Shown here in pieces: positions 18,129-26,424 of a DNA stretch of 64,000 nt. The translations under genes and the position numbers were made by a program. The DNA comes from Clostridiales bacterium (lineage in GTDB: Bacteria > Bacillota > Clostridia > Oscillospirales > CAG-272), in assembly GCA_012727435.1 (NCBI GenBank), contig JAAYHB010000004.1, forward strand, positions 1 to 64,000, given 5' to 3'. Under the pieces are notes generated by a model. The model saw only the letters and a program-made list of their open reading frames with translations, had not been told where the DNA came from and made no database searches. The number at the start of each line of letters is the position of its first letter. Positions within the stretch are counted from its first letter, which is position 1.

Positions 18129-18949
18129 TGAAAAAAAGAAGAATAAGCGCCGGGTATGCGGCGGTTATTGTCTCTGCGCTGGCCATGCTCTTTTTTGAGC
18201 TTGCCAAAATCAGCTTTTCGGACGATGAGACAATCTCGGGCATCATAAACATGGTGATAACCCGCGGGCTGGGCTCGCTCATGTTCGTTATACTGGTTTT
18301 CAGCCTGGGTTATAGAATCACAAACCCATTAATAAAGCCCCGCGGCAGGTCTCTGCTCTTTATCCTCCCCTGCCTGATGGTGGTAGTCAACAACCTGCCG
18401 ATAATCGCGCTTGCCTCGGGAAATGCTTACCTTGCATACCCCCCGGCAGCCGTCCTGCTTTTTGCGCTTGAATGCCTTTTTGTCGGCATGTTTGAGGAGC
18501 TGGCCTTTCGGGGCGTGTTTTTCCTCATAATTCTTGAGGGCAGGCGGACTACGAAAAAGCAGATTTTTATCTCGACGGTGGTCTCGTCGGCAGTTTTCGG
18601 CGGGGTGCATCTTTTCAATCTGATTGCCGGCGCCGGGCCCGGCGCGGTCATCTTTCAAATCGGCTATTCGTTCCTCATCGGGGGCATGTGCGCCGTCGTG
18701 CTGCTCAAAACCAAGAACATATGGCTTTGTGTGCTGCTTCACGCGGTTTACAATTTCTGCGGTACGCTTGTGCCGACGCTCGGCGGCTTTAAGTCGGGCG
18801 GCCAGTGGGACCCGGCGACAATTGCAATTACCGCCCTGCTCTCGGTTGCCGTCGCGGCGCATATCATACTGGCGCTTGTCAGAATAAACCCGGGGGATAT
18901 AGAAGACATATTTCCCTCAAAGACCGAGGGAGGAGCTTCTTGCGTATGA
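18125..18949 (+). CDS. CPBP-family intramembrane protease (CAAX-protease/myxosortase superfamily)
   Basis: The ATG at 18125 overlaps the previous stop (ATGA). The 274-residue protein has about eight membrane segments and all CPBP (ABI) catalytic motifs: EELAFR (Glu124, Glu125, Arg129), FGGVH (His162) and HAVYN (His206, Asn210). These residues form the glutamate-based protease site of Rce1-type enzymes. Members act on prenylated proteins, bacteriocin precursors or, in the myxosortase group, on C-terminal sorting signals containing cysteine. Its coupling to an Lgt-like gene and closeness to a protein with a C-terminal Cys-TM-Lys tail suggests a protein-anchoring role, which is inference. The reading frame is open upstream inside the Lgt-like gene but earlier starts have no support. 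Confidence 0.8.
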   Translation: MMKKRRISAGYAAVIVSALAMLFFELAKISFSDDETISGIINMVITRGLGSLMFVILVFSLGYRITNPLIKPRGRSLLFILPCLMVVVNNLPIIALASGNAYLAYPPAAVLLFALECLFVGMFEELAFRGVFFLIILEGRRTTKKQIFISTVVSSAVFGGVHLFNLIAGAGPGAVIFQIGYSFLIGGMCAVVLLKTKNIWLCVLLHAVYNFCGTLVPTLGGFKSGGQWDPATIAITALLSVAVAAHIILALVRINPGDIEDIFPSKTEGGASCV

Positions 18950-18967
18950 CAAAAAGGAGGAAGTACC

Positions 18968-19927
18968 ATGTACAGAATAGGAGTTGACCTTGGGGGGACC
19001 AACATAGCCGTCGGGCTGGTGGACGACAGCTGTCATATTGTGACAAAATCCACCCTGCCGACCGGTGCCGAGCGGCCGGGTGAGGCGATTGTCGACGACA
19101 TAGCCTGCCTATGCAAGAAAGTATGCGCCGACGCCGGGGTGCTGGCCGGCGAGATAAAGTCTGTGGGTATTGCGACCCCCGGTATTGCAAACAATGCCGC
19201 AGGCCGGGTGGAGTATGCCAACAACCTGCCCTTTCGCCGTTTTCCGATAACCGAGCTGCTGCGCGAGCGTATCAATGTGGATGAGATCTATGTCGAAAAC
19301 GACGCCAATGCCGCCGCATGGGGCGAAGCTGTCGCCGGCGCGGCAAAGGGTACCAGCAATTCTGTGATGATAACGCTGGGAACCGGCGTCGGCGGCGGGG
19401 TTATCATCGATAACAAGATATACACCGGCTCAAACTGCGCCGGGGCCGAACTGGGGCATATAGTCATCGTGTATGACGGTTACCCCTGCACCTGCGGGCG
19501 CCGGGGCTGCTGGGAGTCTTACAGCTCTGCCACTGCGCTTATCAGGATGACCCGCGAGAAAATCGCAGAGTGCGAGGCGGCCGGTCGGAGCACGCTTATG
19601 AGCGAGCTTGCCCGAAAGAGCGGGAAAATCACAGGGCGCACCGCTTTTGACGCCGCGCGGCAGGGGGACGTGCCGGCGTGCGAGGTCTGCGACACGTATA
19701 TCAAATATCTGGCCTGCGGGCTGACCAACATAGTGAACATATTCCAGCCCGAGGTCATCTCGCTGGGCGGCGGTATCTCAAACGAAGGTCAGATGCTAAT
19801 TGATGCGCTGGTGCCGCTGGTTGCCGCCGAGTGTTACGGCGGCGATATTGTCGCCCATGCCGACATCCGCATAGCAAAGCTGGGTAACGACGCGGGGATA
19901 ATAGGCGCCGCGCTGCTGGGGGTATGA
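18968..19927 (+). CDS. glcK: ROK-family glucokinase
   Basis: A cytoplasmic sugar kinase, 319 residues, most likely phosphorylating glucose. It has the N-terminal phosphate-binding GVDLGGTNIAVGLVD, the catalytic ENDANAAAWGE (Asp), the ROK signature LGTGVGGGVI, the sugar-contacting Glu/His in GAELGHIVI and the zinc motif CTCGRRGCWE. AAAAAGGAGG precedes the ATG. It is 18 nt after the CPBP gene, so it could be at the end of that transcript. Two terminators follow. Substrate could be another hexose (ROK enzymes vary), but GlcK is the closest pattern in Firmicutes. Confidence 0.85.
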   Translation: MYRIGVDLGGTNIAVGLVDDSCHIVTKSTLPTGAERPGEAIVDDIACLCKKVCADAGVLAGEIKSVGIATPGIANNAAGRVEYANNLPFRRFPITELLRERINVDEIYVENDANAAAWGEAVAGAAKGTSNSVMITLGTGVGGGVIIDNKIYTGSNCAGAELGHIVIVYDGYPCTCGRRGCWESYSSATALIRMTREKIAECEAAGRSTLMSELARKSGKITGRTAFDAARQGDVPACEVCDTYIKYLACGLTNIVNIFQPEVISLGGGISNEGQMLIDALVPLVAAECYGGDIVAHADIRIAKLGNDAGIIGAALLGV

Positions 19928-19942
19928 GTTGATATAAAGCAG

Positions 19943-19970
19943 AATGCGGAATGTAAGTTCCGCATTTTAT
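19943..19970 (+). terminator. First terminator after glcK
   Basis: AATGCGGAA (19943-19951) and TTCCGCATT (19958-19966) form a perfect 9-bp stem with loop TGTAAG, followed by TTAT. Confidence 0.75.
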
Positions 19971-19987
19971 CTTGCGCTGCAGATCAG

Positions 19988-20014
19988 ACCGGGCGGGAAA
20001 ATGCCCGGTTTTTT
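19988..20014 (+). terminator. Second terminator after glcK
   Basis: ACCGGGC (19988-19994) and GCCCGGT (20003-20009) form a GC-rich stem directly followed by a six-T run. This is a standard intrinsic terminator. Confidence 0.85.
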
Positions 20015-20134
20015 GATGTTGCCAACAAAATTAGCATATACTATTGCAAAAGAGGCCAAAATGGTATAAAATATTTAAGTGCGGTGATTCCGCGGATTTT
20101 TATTTTGCCGCATGACACGCGGTACGGAGCTAAT

Positions 20135-21307
20135 ATGCAGGAAAATAACAAAAGAAGGATTTATGCTGATAATGCCGCCACAACGCCGGTGCTGCCCGAG
20201 GTTGTCGAGGCCATGCTGCCGATTTTTTACGATAACTGGGGAAATCCCTCGAGCCTGCATGAGGAGGGGCGGCGCGCCGCCAGGACGCTTGAGACTGCCC
20301 GCGCAACGGCTGCGGGAGTGCTCGGCTGCCAGCCGGAGGAGTTATATTTCACCTCCTGCGGGACCGAGTCCGACAACTGGGCGATAAAAGGCGCGGCATA
20401 TGCTGCAAAAGGCAGGAGAAATAAAATAATCACCAGTAAAATCGAGCATCACGCGGTGCTGAGCACCTGTGAGGCGCTTGAAAAAGAGGGCTTTGAGGTA
20501 AAATATATCGGCGTCGATCAGGACGGGCTTCTTGACCTTGACGAGCTGCGCCGCGAGGTCGACGACAAAACCGCGATTGTGGCAATAATTCTGGCCAACA
20601 ATGAAATCGGAACCATTCAGCCTATCTCCGAGATTGCCGAGATTGCGCACAAAGCAGGGGCGCTCTGCTTTACCGACGCGGTGCAGGCGGTCGGGAGCAT
20701 ACCGGTTGACGCAAAAGAACTGGGCGTCGATATGCTGTCGCTCTCGGGCCACAAGTTCGGAGCTCCAAAGGGCATCGGCGCGCTTTATATAAAAAAAGGC
20801 GTTAGAATCAAAAATCTTATCGACGGCGGCGGTCACGAGCGGGGAAGGCGGAGCGGGACCGAAAATCTGCCCTATATCGTGGGGCTGGCCCGCGCGCTCG
20901 AGATTGCGCAGGAAAGGATGGGCGACATGCGGCGGGTTGCCGCCCTGCGCGACAGGCTCATCGAAGGGCTGCTCTCAATACCCCACTCCCGCCTTAACGG
21001 TCACCCGACTAAGAGGCTGCCCGGGAACGTGAATGTTTCGTTTGAATATGTCGAGGGCGAGAGCATGGTTCTCTGGCTTGACAAAATGGGAATTGCGGCC
21101 TCGACCGGTTCGGCCTGCTCGTCAAAATCGCTTGACCCCTCGCATGTGCTGCTTGCAATAGGTCTTCCGGTTGAGATGGCACACGGCTCTCTGAGATTCT
21201 CGCTCTCTCACGCAAACACTGAGGAGGATGTGGAATATATCATCGCCGCAACCCGCGAGGTGGTGGAAAAGCTCAGGCGGATGAGCCCGATTTATCCGGG
21301 GGCGTAA
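20135..21307 (+). CDS. nifS: Cysteine desulfurase
   Basis: A PLP enzyme, 390 residues, that takes sulfur from cysteine for iron-sulfur cluster assembly. Seen are YADNAATTPV, FTSCGTESDN, EHHAVL, NEIGTIQP, the PLP lysine in LSGHKFGAPKG and the persulfide cysteine in TGSACSS. The ATG at 20135 is chosen because of the ribosome site CGGAG; an in-frame ATG at 20084 would add 17 non-homologous residues. The IscU/NifU-like scaffold gene starts 37 nt after the stop, so this is a minimal cluster-assembly operon. It could equally be called iscS; an iscR-like regulator is not visible. Confidence 0.9.
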   Translation: MQENNKRRIYADNAATTPVLPEVVEAMLPIFYDNWGNPSSLHEEGRRAARTLETARATAAGVLGCQPEELYFTSCGTESDNWAIKGAAYAAKGRRNKIITSKIEHHAVLSTCEALEKEGFEVKYIGVDQDGLLDLDELRREVDDKTAIVAIILANNEIGTIQPISEIAEIAHKAGALCFTDAVQAVGSIPVDAKELGVDMLSLSGHKFGAPKGIGALYIKKGVRIKNLIDGGGHERGRRSGTENLPYIVGLARALEIAQERMGDMRRVAALRDRLIEGLLSIPHSRLNGHPTKRLPGNVNVSFEYVEGESMVLWLDKMGIAASTGSACSSKSLDPSHVLLAIGLPVEMAHGSLRFSLSHANTEEDVEYIIAATREVVEKLRRMSPIYPGA

Positions 21308-21343
21308 ACACCCCGACTCCAACAGAAAGGCAAGGAAAGGATA

Positions 21344-21781
21344 ATGGTATACAGTGAAAAGGTAATGGACCACTTCATGAATCCTCGCAATGTGGGCGAG
21401 ATCCCCGATGCCGACGGCGTAGGCACGGTCGGAAACCCGAAGTGCGGCGATATCATGAAGATGTTCATCAAGGTGAATGACAAGGGCATTATCGAGGACG
21501 TAAAATTCAAAACCTTCGGCTGCGGCGCGGCTATCGCCACCTCTTCAATGGCGACCGAGCTGGTCAAGGGCAAAAGCATCGAAGAGGCCTTAAAGCTCAC
21601 GAATGCCGCGGTGGTCGAGGCGCTCGAGGGACTGCCTCCTGTAAAAATTCACTGCTCGGTGCTGGCCGAGGAGGCGATCAAGGCGGCAATAGCCGACTAT
21701 TATAAGCGCCGGGGAATAGAAATGAATTTCACACTCTCAGAACATAGCTGCTGCGAACGCGAATGCGATCGCAAGAAATAA
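21344..21781 (+). CDS. nifU: Iron-sulfur cluster scaffold protein IscU/NifU-like
   Basis: The 145-residue scaffold holds nascent clusters from the desulfurase upstream. The three ligand cysteines are visible in GNPKCGD, TFGCGAAI and KIHCSVLAEEA. The C-terminus carries an extra SCCERECDRKK segment of unknown role, with three more cysteines that might bind metal. AAGGAAAGG precedes the ATG. The N-terminus MVYSEKVMDHFMNPRNVG is typical of the clostridial IscU-like branch. A strong terminator follows directly. Confidence 0.9.
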   Translation: MVYSEKVMDHFMNPRNVGEIPDADGVGTVGNPKCGDIMKMFIKVNDKGIIEDVKFKTFGCGAAIATSSMATELVKGKSIEEALKLTNAAVVEALEGLPPVKIHCSVLAEEAIKAAIADYYKRRGIEMNFTLSEHSCCERECDRKK

Positions 21782-21787
21782 TAAAAT

Positions 21788-21823
21788 AAACCCGGGGTGG
21801 TCGAAACGGCCGCCCCGGGTTTG
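21788..21823 (+). terminator. Terminator of the nifS-nifU operon
   Basis: AAACCCGGGG (21788-21797) pairs with CCCCGGGTTT (21813-21822), extended inward by GGTCG/CGGCC, and ends in TTTGTT. Confidence 0.85.
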
Positions 21824-21856
21824 TTGCAGTGACTCCGCCACGCATCACAATTTGTT

Positions 21857-21926
21857 GCGGGAGCGCTGCCCCCGAGCTCCCGCTGAAGGAACTTTTTGAA
21901 AAAAGTTCCTTAAGAATCCTCAAAAA
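21857..21926 (-). repeat. Dispersed two-hairpin repeat, copy C
   Basis: Inverted orientation. GCGGGAGC (21857-21864) pairs with GCTCCCGC (21876-21883), followed by AAGGAACTTTTT (21886-21897) with its complement (21899-21911) and the GAATCCTCAAAAACTT edge. Confidence 0.8.
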
Positions 21927-21935
21927 CTTCTTTAG

Positions 21936-22450
21936 CATATATTGCGAGAAAGCAACGCGGGGTCACGAGCAGTTGGTTATAGGAGAAGAGTAAGTGCGGG
22001 GATGTGGGAGCGGAAGTATGTGGCGCGTCGAGGTTGTCGCGCTCAATAAAAACCGTGCGGGCTACCGCGGATTCCCTGATGGTTTTGGTTTGATTGAATA
22101 GCTGTACGGATGTAGAAAATTAACCCGCGAATTTGTATAACGTGCATAAAACGACTTAAAAAAACATGGTTGCGAACGCAATTATTAATAAACAGTACAG
22201 GTAAAATATATTTACTTATTATTTGTGCCTAATGTTTTGTGAAAAAATAATGTTACAAAATTGGCTGATTGATAGTCGGCGAACTTATGTGACGAGCTCA
22301 AAGGGTAACTAATAGTTACGAAATTGTAATCTCAATTGAGCATATGTTAAATTTGCACTAAACAAAAATACCCGAAAAAGCCGGTGGAAAAACCAACCGT
22401 CGAACTGCGGGTTGTATCCGGTAATATGTAATAAATATAAGAAAAAACGG
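21936..22450. other. AT-rich gene-free stretch with short palindromes
   Basis: No convincing gene is present between copy C and the next promoter. Two perfect palindromes stand out: GTAACTAATAGTTAC (22305-22319) and CTCAATTGAG (22331-22340), spaced 11 nt apart and about 120-150 nt before the promoter at 22454. They could be regulator-binding sites for the large transport operon. The rest shows nothing I recognise. Confidence 0.4.
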
Positions 22451-22453
22451 TGC

Positions 22454-22482
22454 TTGACAATAATAAAACGGTGTGGTATCAT
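22454..22482 (+). promoter_or_regulatory. Promoter of the DUF5696/ABC sugar locus
   Basis: TTGACA (22454-22459), 17-bp spacer, TATCAT (22477-22482). Transcription would start near 22489, about 360 nt before the first large gene. It is the only strong promoter seen before the seven-gene locus. Confidence 0.7.
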
Positions 22483-22488
22483 TACTGT

Positions 22489-22851
22489 GTGTATTTGGGG
22501 CGATATGTGTTTGGTGCGCAACTGAACCGGCAGATTGCCCCGGTATGAGGCAAAAGCATCCCTTTGCAGGGTTTCCGGGCAAAAACAGATAGTCATTTTA
22601 TACAAACGCATCCTTTATAATACCGCATTGTGTCAAATGAATAAAATGCCCGGCGTACACGGGAGTTGAAGCATTATGCCAAATGACATGAATAATTATC
22701 ATTTATCAGCCGGGAGTCGATGCTCCGGGTCCGGAGGGTATTGATGATCGGCAGATGGTTATTTGGTTGCTGTTGAGAGCCGGATCCAGAACCCGTGGTG
22801 CGGCGCGACAAAACCGTATCCCAATATCATGGCAGGAGGAAGAATCCCCAG
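22489..22851 (+). promoter_or_regulatory. Long 5' leader of the transport operon
   Basis: About 360 nt of transcribed leader. It contains a hairpin CCGGGAG/CTCCGG (about 22711-22728) just before a GGAGGG site and an ATG at 22744 that opens a 10-codon frame ending in Gly-Cys-Cys (stop at 22774-22776). This could be a leader peptide or chance. I did not recognise a known riboswitch class. Confidence 0.4.
22744..22776 (+). CDS. Possible 10-residue leader peptide
   Basis: ATG at 22744 follows GGAGGG at a good distance (6-7 nt) and encodes MIGRWLFGCC before a stop. It is 75 nt upstream of the solute-binding protein gene. Size and lack of homologs make this speculative; it is listed because the ribosome site is better than chance would usually give. 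Confidence 0.25.
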   Translation: MIGRWLFGCC

Positions 22852-25800
22852 ATGGAAAGAAAGAAACTCACAAAGCTATGCGCTTTTCTCCTCGCATTGT
22901 CGTTTCTGATACCCGGCGGTGTGGTGGCCGCCGCGGCAGACGATACTTCGACATCGGTTACCGACAAGACAATTGACGATGTCAGAGAGCAGCTTAGCGC
23001 GATTTCGTATGACGAGTACAGCGCAAAGTATGCCAATGTCGGCAGGGCTGAGAGTGAAATCGTCATCGAGGGTGCCGATTATGACAAGGAAAATACCAAT
23101 GCCGAGGTATATGTCGACACCTTCGAGGGCGTTGAGGCGCTTTATCTGCCCGACACCGGCACGGTTTCGTGGAAGGTCACAATACCCAAGACTGCAAAAT
23201 ACAGCATTGCATTCGAATATTATCCCATCGCGTCCAAGTCCACCGCGATTCAGCGTGTTTTGAGAATTGACGGCCGGATTCCGTTTTCCGAGTCGCGCTA
23301 CATAACCATTTTAAAGAACTGGAAAAATAATTACACTGAAGGCGAGGTTAAGGTCGGGAAGAACGAGAGCGCGGCCGATTATCTCGCTGCTGCAAGTGCG
23401 GCCGGAATTGAGGCCAGAGCCGAAGAAAGGGAAGACGGGACCTACATACTTTACTCATTCCCCGAGTACTGGACATCCGAGTCGTCAAAGCTTGTAGATG
23501 AAAAAATAATTCGTTTCTTCAGGTTGGATATTGACCGGAACGAGATACGCAACACCATGTACCAGGCTCCGAAGTGGTCCACTCTTGAGCTGCGCGACAT
23601 CGACGGTTTTTATCCCGAGAGCTTTGAGTTTGTGTTTACCGCCGGCGAGCATATTATTTCGCTCGAGGCGGTCAGTGAGCCTATGGCCCTCAAAGCCATA
23701 AGGCTTGTACCCCACAAAGACCTGATTCCCTATGAGGAATACAGAAGCCGTTATGCCAATGAGCCCTATGGTACCGACAAGATTAAAATAGAAGGTGAAT
23801 ACCCCTCGGCTATCTCCTCCCAGACCATTTATCCGATCGAGGACAGAGCCGGGGCCATCAACTCGCCTACCGATACCTCAAGGACTGTTCTCAACACGAT
23901 AGGCGGCGACAAGTGGCAGACCTCCGGACAGTGGGTTGAATTCAAATTCCGTCCTAATGCCGACGGCATATACCGGGTGGCGCTCAGATTCAGGCAGAAT
24001 ATTCTTGACGGAATCTTCACTTCCCGCACGATGTATATCTTCAGCGAGGGGCTCGAGGGGGGCGAGAAGGGTTATTACAACGGAATCCCCTTCAAGGAAG
24101 CCACCGAGCTGGTCTTTAACTATTCGACAGAATGGCAGTCGGGGTCGCTGCAGTACCCGATAAAGATAGAGGACGAAAAAGGCAATCTTACAACCGAATA
24201 CCGCGACATAGAGCTCTATTTCAGGGGCGGCGTGACCTATACGCTCAGGTTCGAGGTTACGCTCGGGTCGATGGGCAGGATTATCCGGCAGCTCAACGAA
24301 GCGCTGCTTGCGCTCAACAACGACTACCTCTCGATTCTGAAGCTTACCGGCGCAAACCCCGACCCCTACCGCGATTACGGATTTTACCGCATAATGCCGG
24401 ATACCATCATTGACCTGAAGGTTCAGGCTCAGATACTCCAGAAGATTGCCGACGAGCTTGCGGCAACCGCTGGTGTGAAGAGCACAAATGTTGCAACCCT
24501 TACCAAGATTGTCTGGCTGCTTCTGCGCATGAACGGGTCTGAGGACCAGGTAGCCCGCAACCTCAGCAACTTAAACAGCTATCTCGGCACTCTGGGTACG
24601 CTGCTCAGCAACGCCAAGACCCAGCCGCTGCAGATTGACTATCTGGTAATCCAGTCGCCCGAGGAGAAAATTCCGAAGGCAAAGCCGAACTTTTTTGAGA
24701 CCTTTGCTCATGAGATCTCAAGCTTTATAATGAGCTTCATACGCAACTACAACCGCATGGGCGCGACCGAGCTTTCCGAGAGCACCGAGGCCGTGGAGGT
24801 CTGGCTTGCTACCGGTCGTGACCAGGCTCAGGTTGTCCGCAACCTCATCAACAATGACTTCACCCCGGCCACCGGCTATCCGGTCAACCTTAAGCTGGTC
24901 GCGGGCTCTACTCTTTTGCCTTCGATTCTTGCGGGAAGCGGGCCGGATGTATACATCGGCCTTGGCGATGACAGCGTCATCAACTACGCCATACGCGGAG
25001 CCCTGATGAATATCGAGAACTACGAGGGCTTCTATGAGTTTGCCATAAACGAAGACACCCGCGAATTCAACGAGGCGGCGATGCTGGTGCTCGGAATTAC
25101 AGACGCCGACGGGGTTTACCATTATTACGGGCTCCCCGAGACCCAGACCTTCCCGATGATGTTCATCAGGACCGACATTCTGGCCGACCTCGATATAGAT
25201 ATTCCGAAGACCTGGGACGACCTGCTTGAGGCTGTTCCGATTCTCCAGGCGAATAACATGCAGATAGGGCTGAACTCAAGCCTGTCACCGAACTTCAGCG
25301 GTTCGAACGCTCCGGCGCCTGACTACAAGATATTCCTCTACCAGATGGGGGGAACGCTGTTTGCCGACGACGGCATGAGAATCAATCTCGACTCGGACCT
25401 TGCTCTCAATGCCTTCGAGAAAATGTGCAACATGTTCACGATGTATTCGTTCCCCTTCAAATACAATTTAGCCAACCGCTTCAGAACCGGCGAAATGCCG
25501 ATAGGAATTGCTCCGTATACCAGCACATATAACCTCCTTGTGGTTTATGCGACCGAAATCAAGGGGCTCTGGCAGTTCGTACCGCTGCCCGGCTTTGAAG
25601 ACGAGGAGGGCAATATAGACAACACGGCGGTGTCCTCGGTATCGGCAATAGTCATGATTACCGGATGCGAAAATGAAGCCGGGGCATGGGAGTTCATGAA
25701 ATGGCATGCCGGGGCAGAGTGTCAGAGCGCATATGCAAATGAAATGGTCGCCATTCTCGGTGACTCGGCAAAGCATCCGACCGCCAACATCCACGCGCTC

Positions 25801-26391
25801 GAGAGCCTTCCCTGGACAACCGAGGAATACAGGAACGTCAAGCTTCAGTTCAACAGGCTCGCATCGATTCCCAACTATCCCGGCTCATACATCATCGGCC
25901 GTTATGTCAAGTTTGCTTTCCTTGATGCTTACAACGACAACAAGGATCCGGTCGAAAGAATTCTGAGCTACATTACGGTTATTAATAAAGAAATAACAAA
26001 AAAGCGGCTTGAATTTGACCTTGAGACCCTTGAACTCGGGCAGACACTTGCCGGGAAGCGGATCGACCAGGTCCTGTGGCTGCTTGACAAGATTGAGGCG
26101 TCGTCGTCATACTCCGCCGGCTATGCCGAGGCAATATACGGTGTGCGCTACGCGATTGAGAGCGGCGAGCCCGCGGCGATGATTATGTCGGCCAAGGCCA
26201 TCAGCGACATTCTGAAATCACTTGACCCGACCGGAGAAAAAGTTGCCAATGAGATAGACGCAGTCAAGAAGGCAAAGAACTGCTTCGCTTATGACGTTTA
26301 CAAATACACAGAGGATTTTGCCACCCTTGTATACTACACCGCGAAGTTCCTGAACGAAGCAGGTAATGCGCTTATTTCATATAATCGCTGA
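22852..26391 (+). CDS. Giant extracellular solute-binding protein with duplicated N-terminal domains
   Basis: The ATG at 22852 has AGGAGGA upstream. The 1179-residue product has a signal peptide (about 1-29) without a lipobox cysteine. Two related beta-rich domains follow: one begins YDEYSAKYANVG (residue 53) and the other YEEYRSRYANEP (about 293), each leading to an EIVIEGADY/KIKIEGEY strand and a WKVTIP.../WVEFKFRP... strand, about 240 residues apart. They look like carbohydrate-binding sandwiches. The family 1 solute-binding fold spans about 645-1060 (AGSGPDVYIG, IPKTWDDLLEAVPIL, GTLFADDG) and a helical C-terminal region follows. Ordinary sugar-binding proteins are 400-550 residues. It probably delivers an oligosaccharide to the permeases downstream; how it is anchored is unclear. 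Confidence 0.85.
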   Translation: MERKKLTKLCAFLLALSFLIPGGVVAAAADDTSTSVTDKTIDDVREQLSAISYDEYSAKYANVGRAESEIVIEGADYDKENTNAEVYVDTFEGVEALYLPDTGTVSWKVTIPKTAKYSIAFEYYPIASKSTAIQRVLRIDGRIPFSESRYITILKNWKNNYTEGEVKVGKNESAADYLAAASAAGIEARAEEREDGTYILYSFPEYWTSESSKLVDEKIIRFFRLDIDRNEIRNTMYQAPKWSTLELRDIDGFYPESFEFVFTAGEHIISLEAVSEPMALKAIRLVPHKDLIPYEEYRSRYANEPYGTDKIKIEGEYPSAISSQTIYPIEDRAGAINSPTDTSRTVLNTIGGDKWQTSGQWVEFKFRPNADGIYRVALRFRQNILDGIFTSRTMYIFSEGLEGGEKGYYNGIPFKEATELVFNYSTEWQSGSLQYPIKIEDEKGNLTTEYRDIELYFRGGVTYTLRFEVTLGSMGRIIRQLNEALLALNNDYLSILKLTGANPDPYRDYGFYRIMPDTIIDLKVQAQILQKIADELAATAGVKSTNVATLTKIVWLLLRMNGSEDQVARNLSNLNSYLGTLGTLLSNAKTQPLQIDYLVIQSPEEKIPKAKPNFFETFAHEISSFIMSFIRNYNRMGATELSESTEAVEVWLATGRDQAQVVRNLINNDFTPATGYPVNLKLVAGSTLLPSILAGSGPDVYIGLGDDSVINYAIRGALMNIENYEGFYEFAINEDTREFNEAAMLVLGITDADGVYHYYGLPETQTFPMMFIRTDILADLDIDIPKTWDDLLEAVPILQANNMQIGLNSSLSPNFSGSNAPAPDYKIFLYQMGGTLFADDGMRINLDSDLALNAFEKMCNMFTMYSFPFKYNLANRFRTGEMPIGIAPYTSTYNLLVVYATEIKGLWQFVPLPGFEDEEGNIDNTAVSSVSAIVMITGCENEAGAWEFMKWHAGAECQSAYANEMVAILGDSAKHPTANIHALESLPWTTEEYRNVKLQFNRLASIPNYPGSYIIGRYVKFAFLDAYNDNKDPVERILSYITVINKEITKKRLEFDLETLELGQTLAGKRIDQVLWLLDKIEASSSYSAGYAEAIYGVRYAIESGEPAAMIMSAKAISDILKSLDPTGEKVANEIDAVKKAKNCFAYDVYKYTEDFATLVYYTAKFLNEAGNALISYNR

Positions 26392-26424
26392 GCATCACTG
26401 AATTCTACATAAGGAGAGAGAACA

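Noticed and set aside
22755..22976. 73-residue open frame before the binding-protein gene
   Set aside because: It overlaps the real signal peptide in another frame and has no ribosome site of its own; the 22852 start has AGGAGGA and a clear signal peptide.
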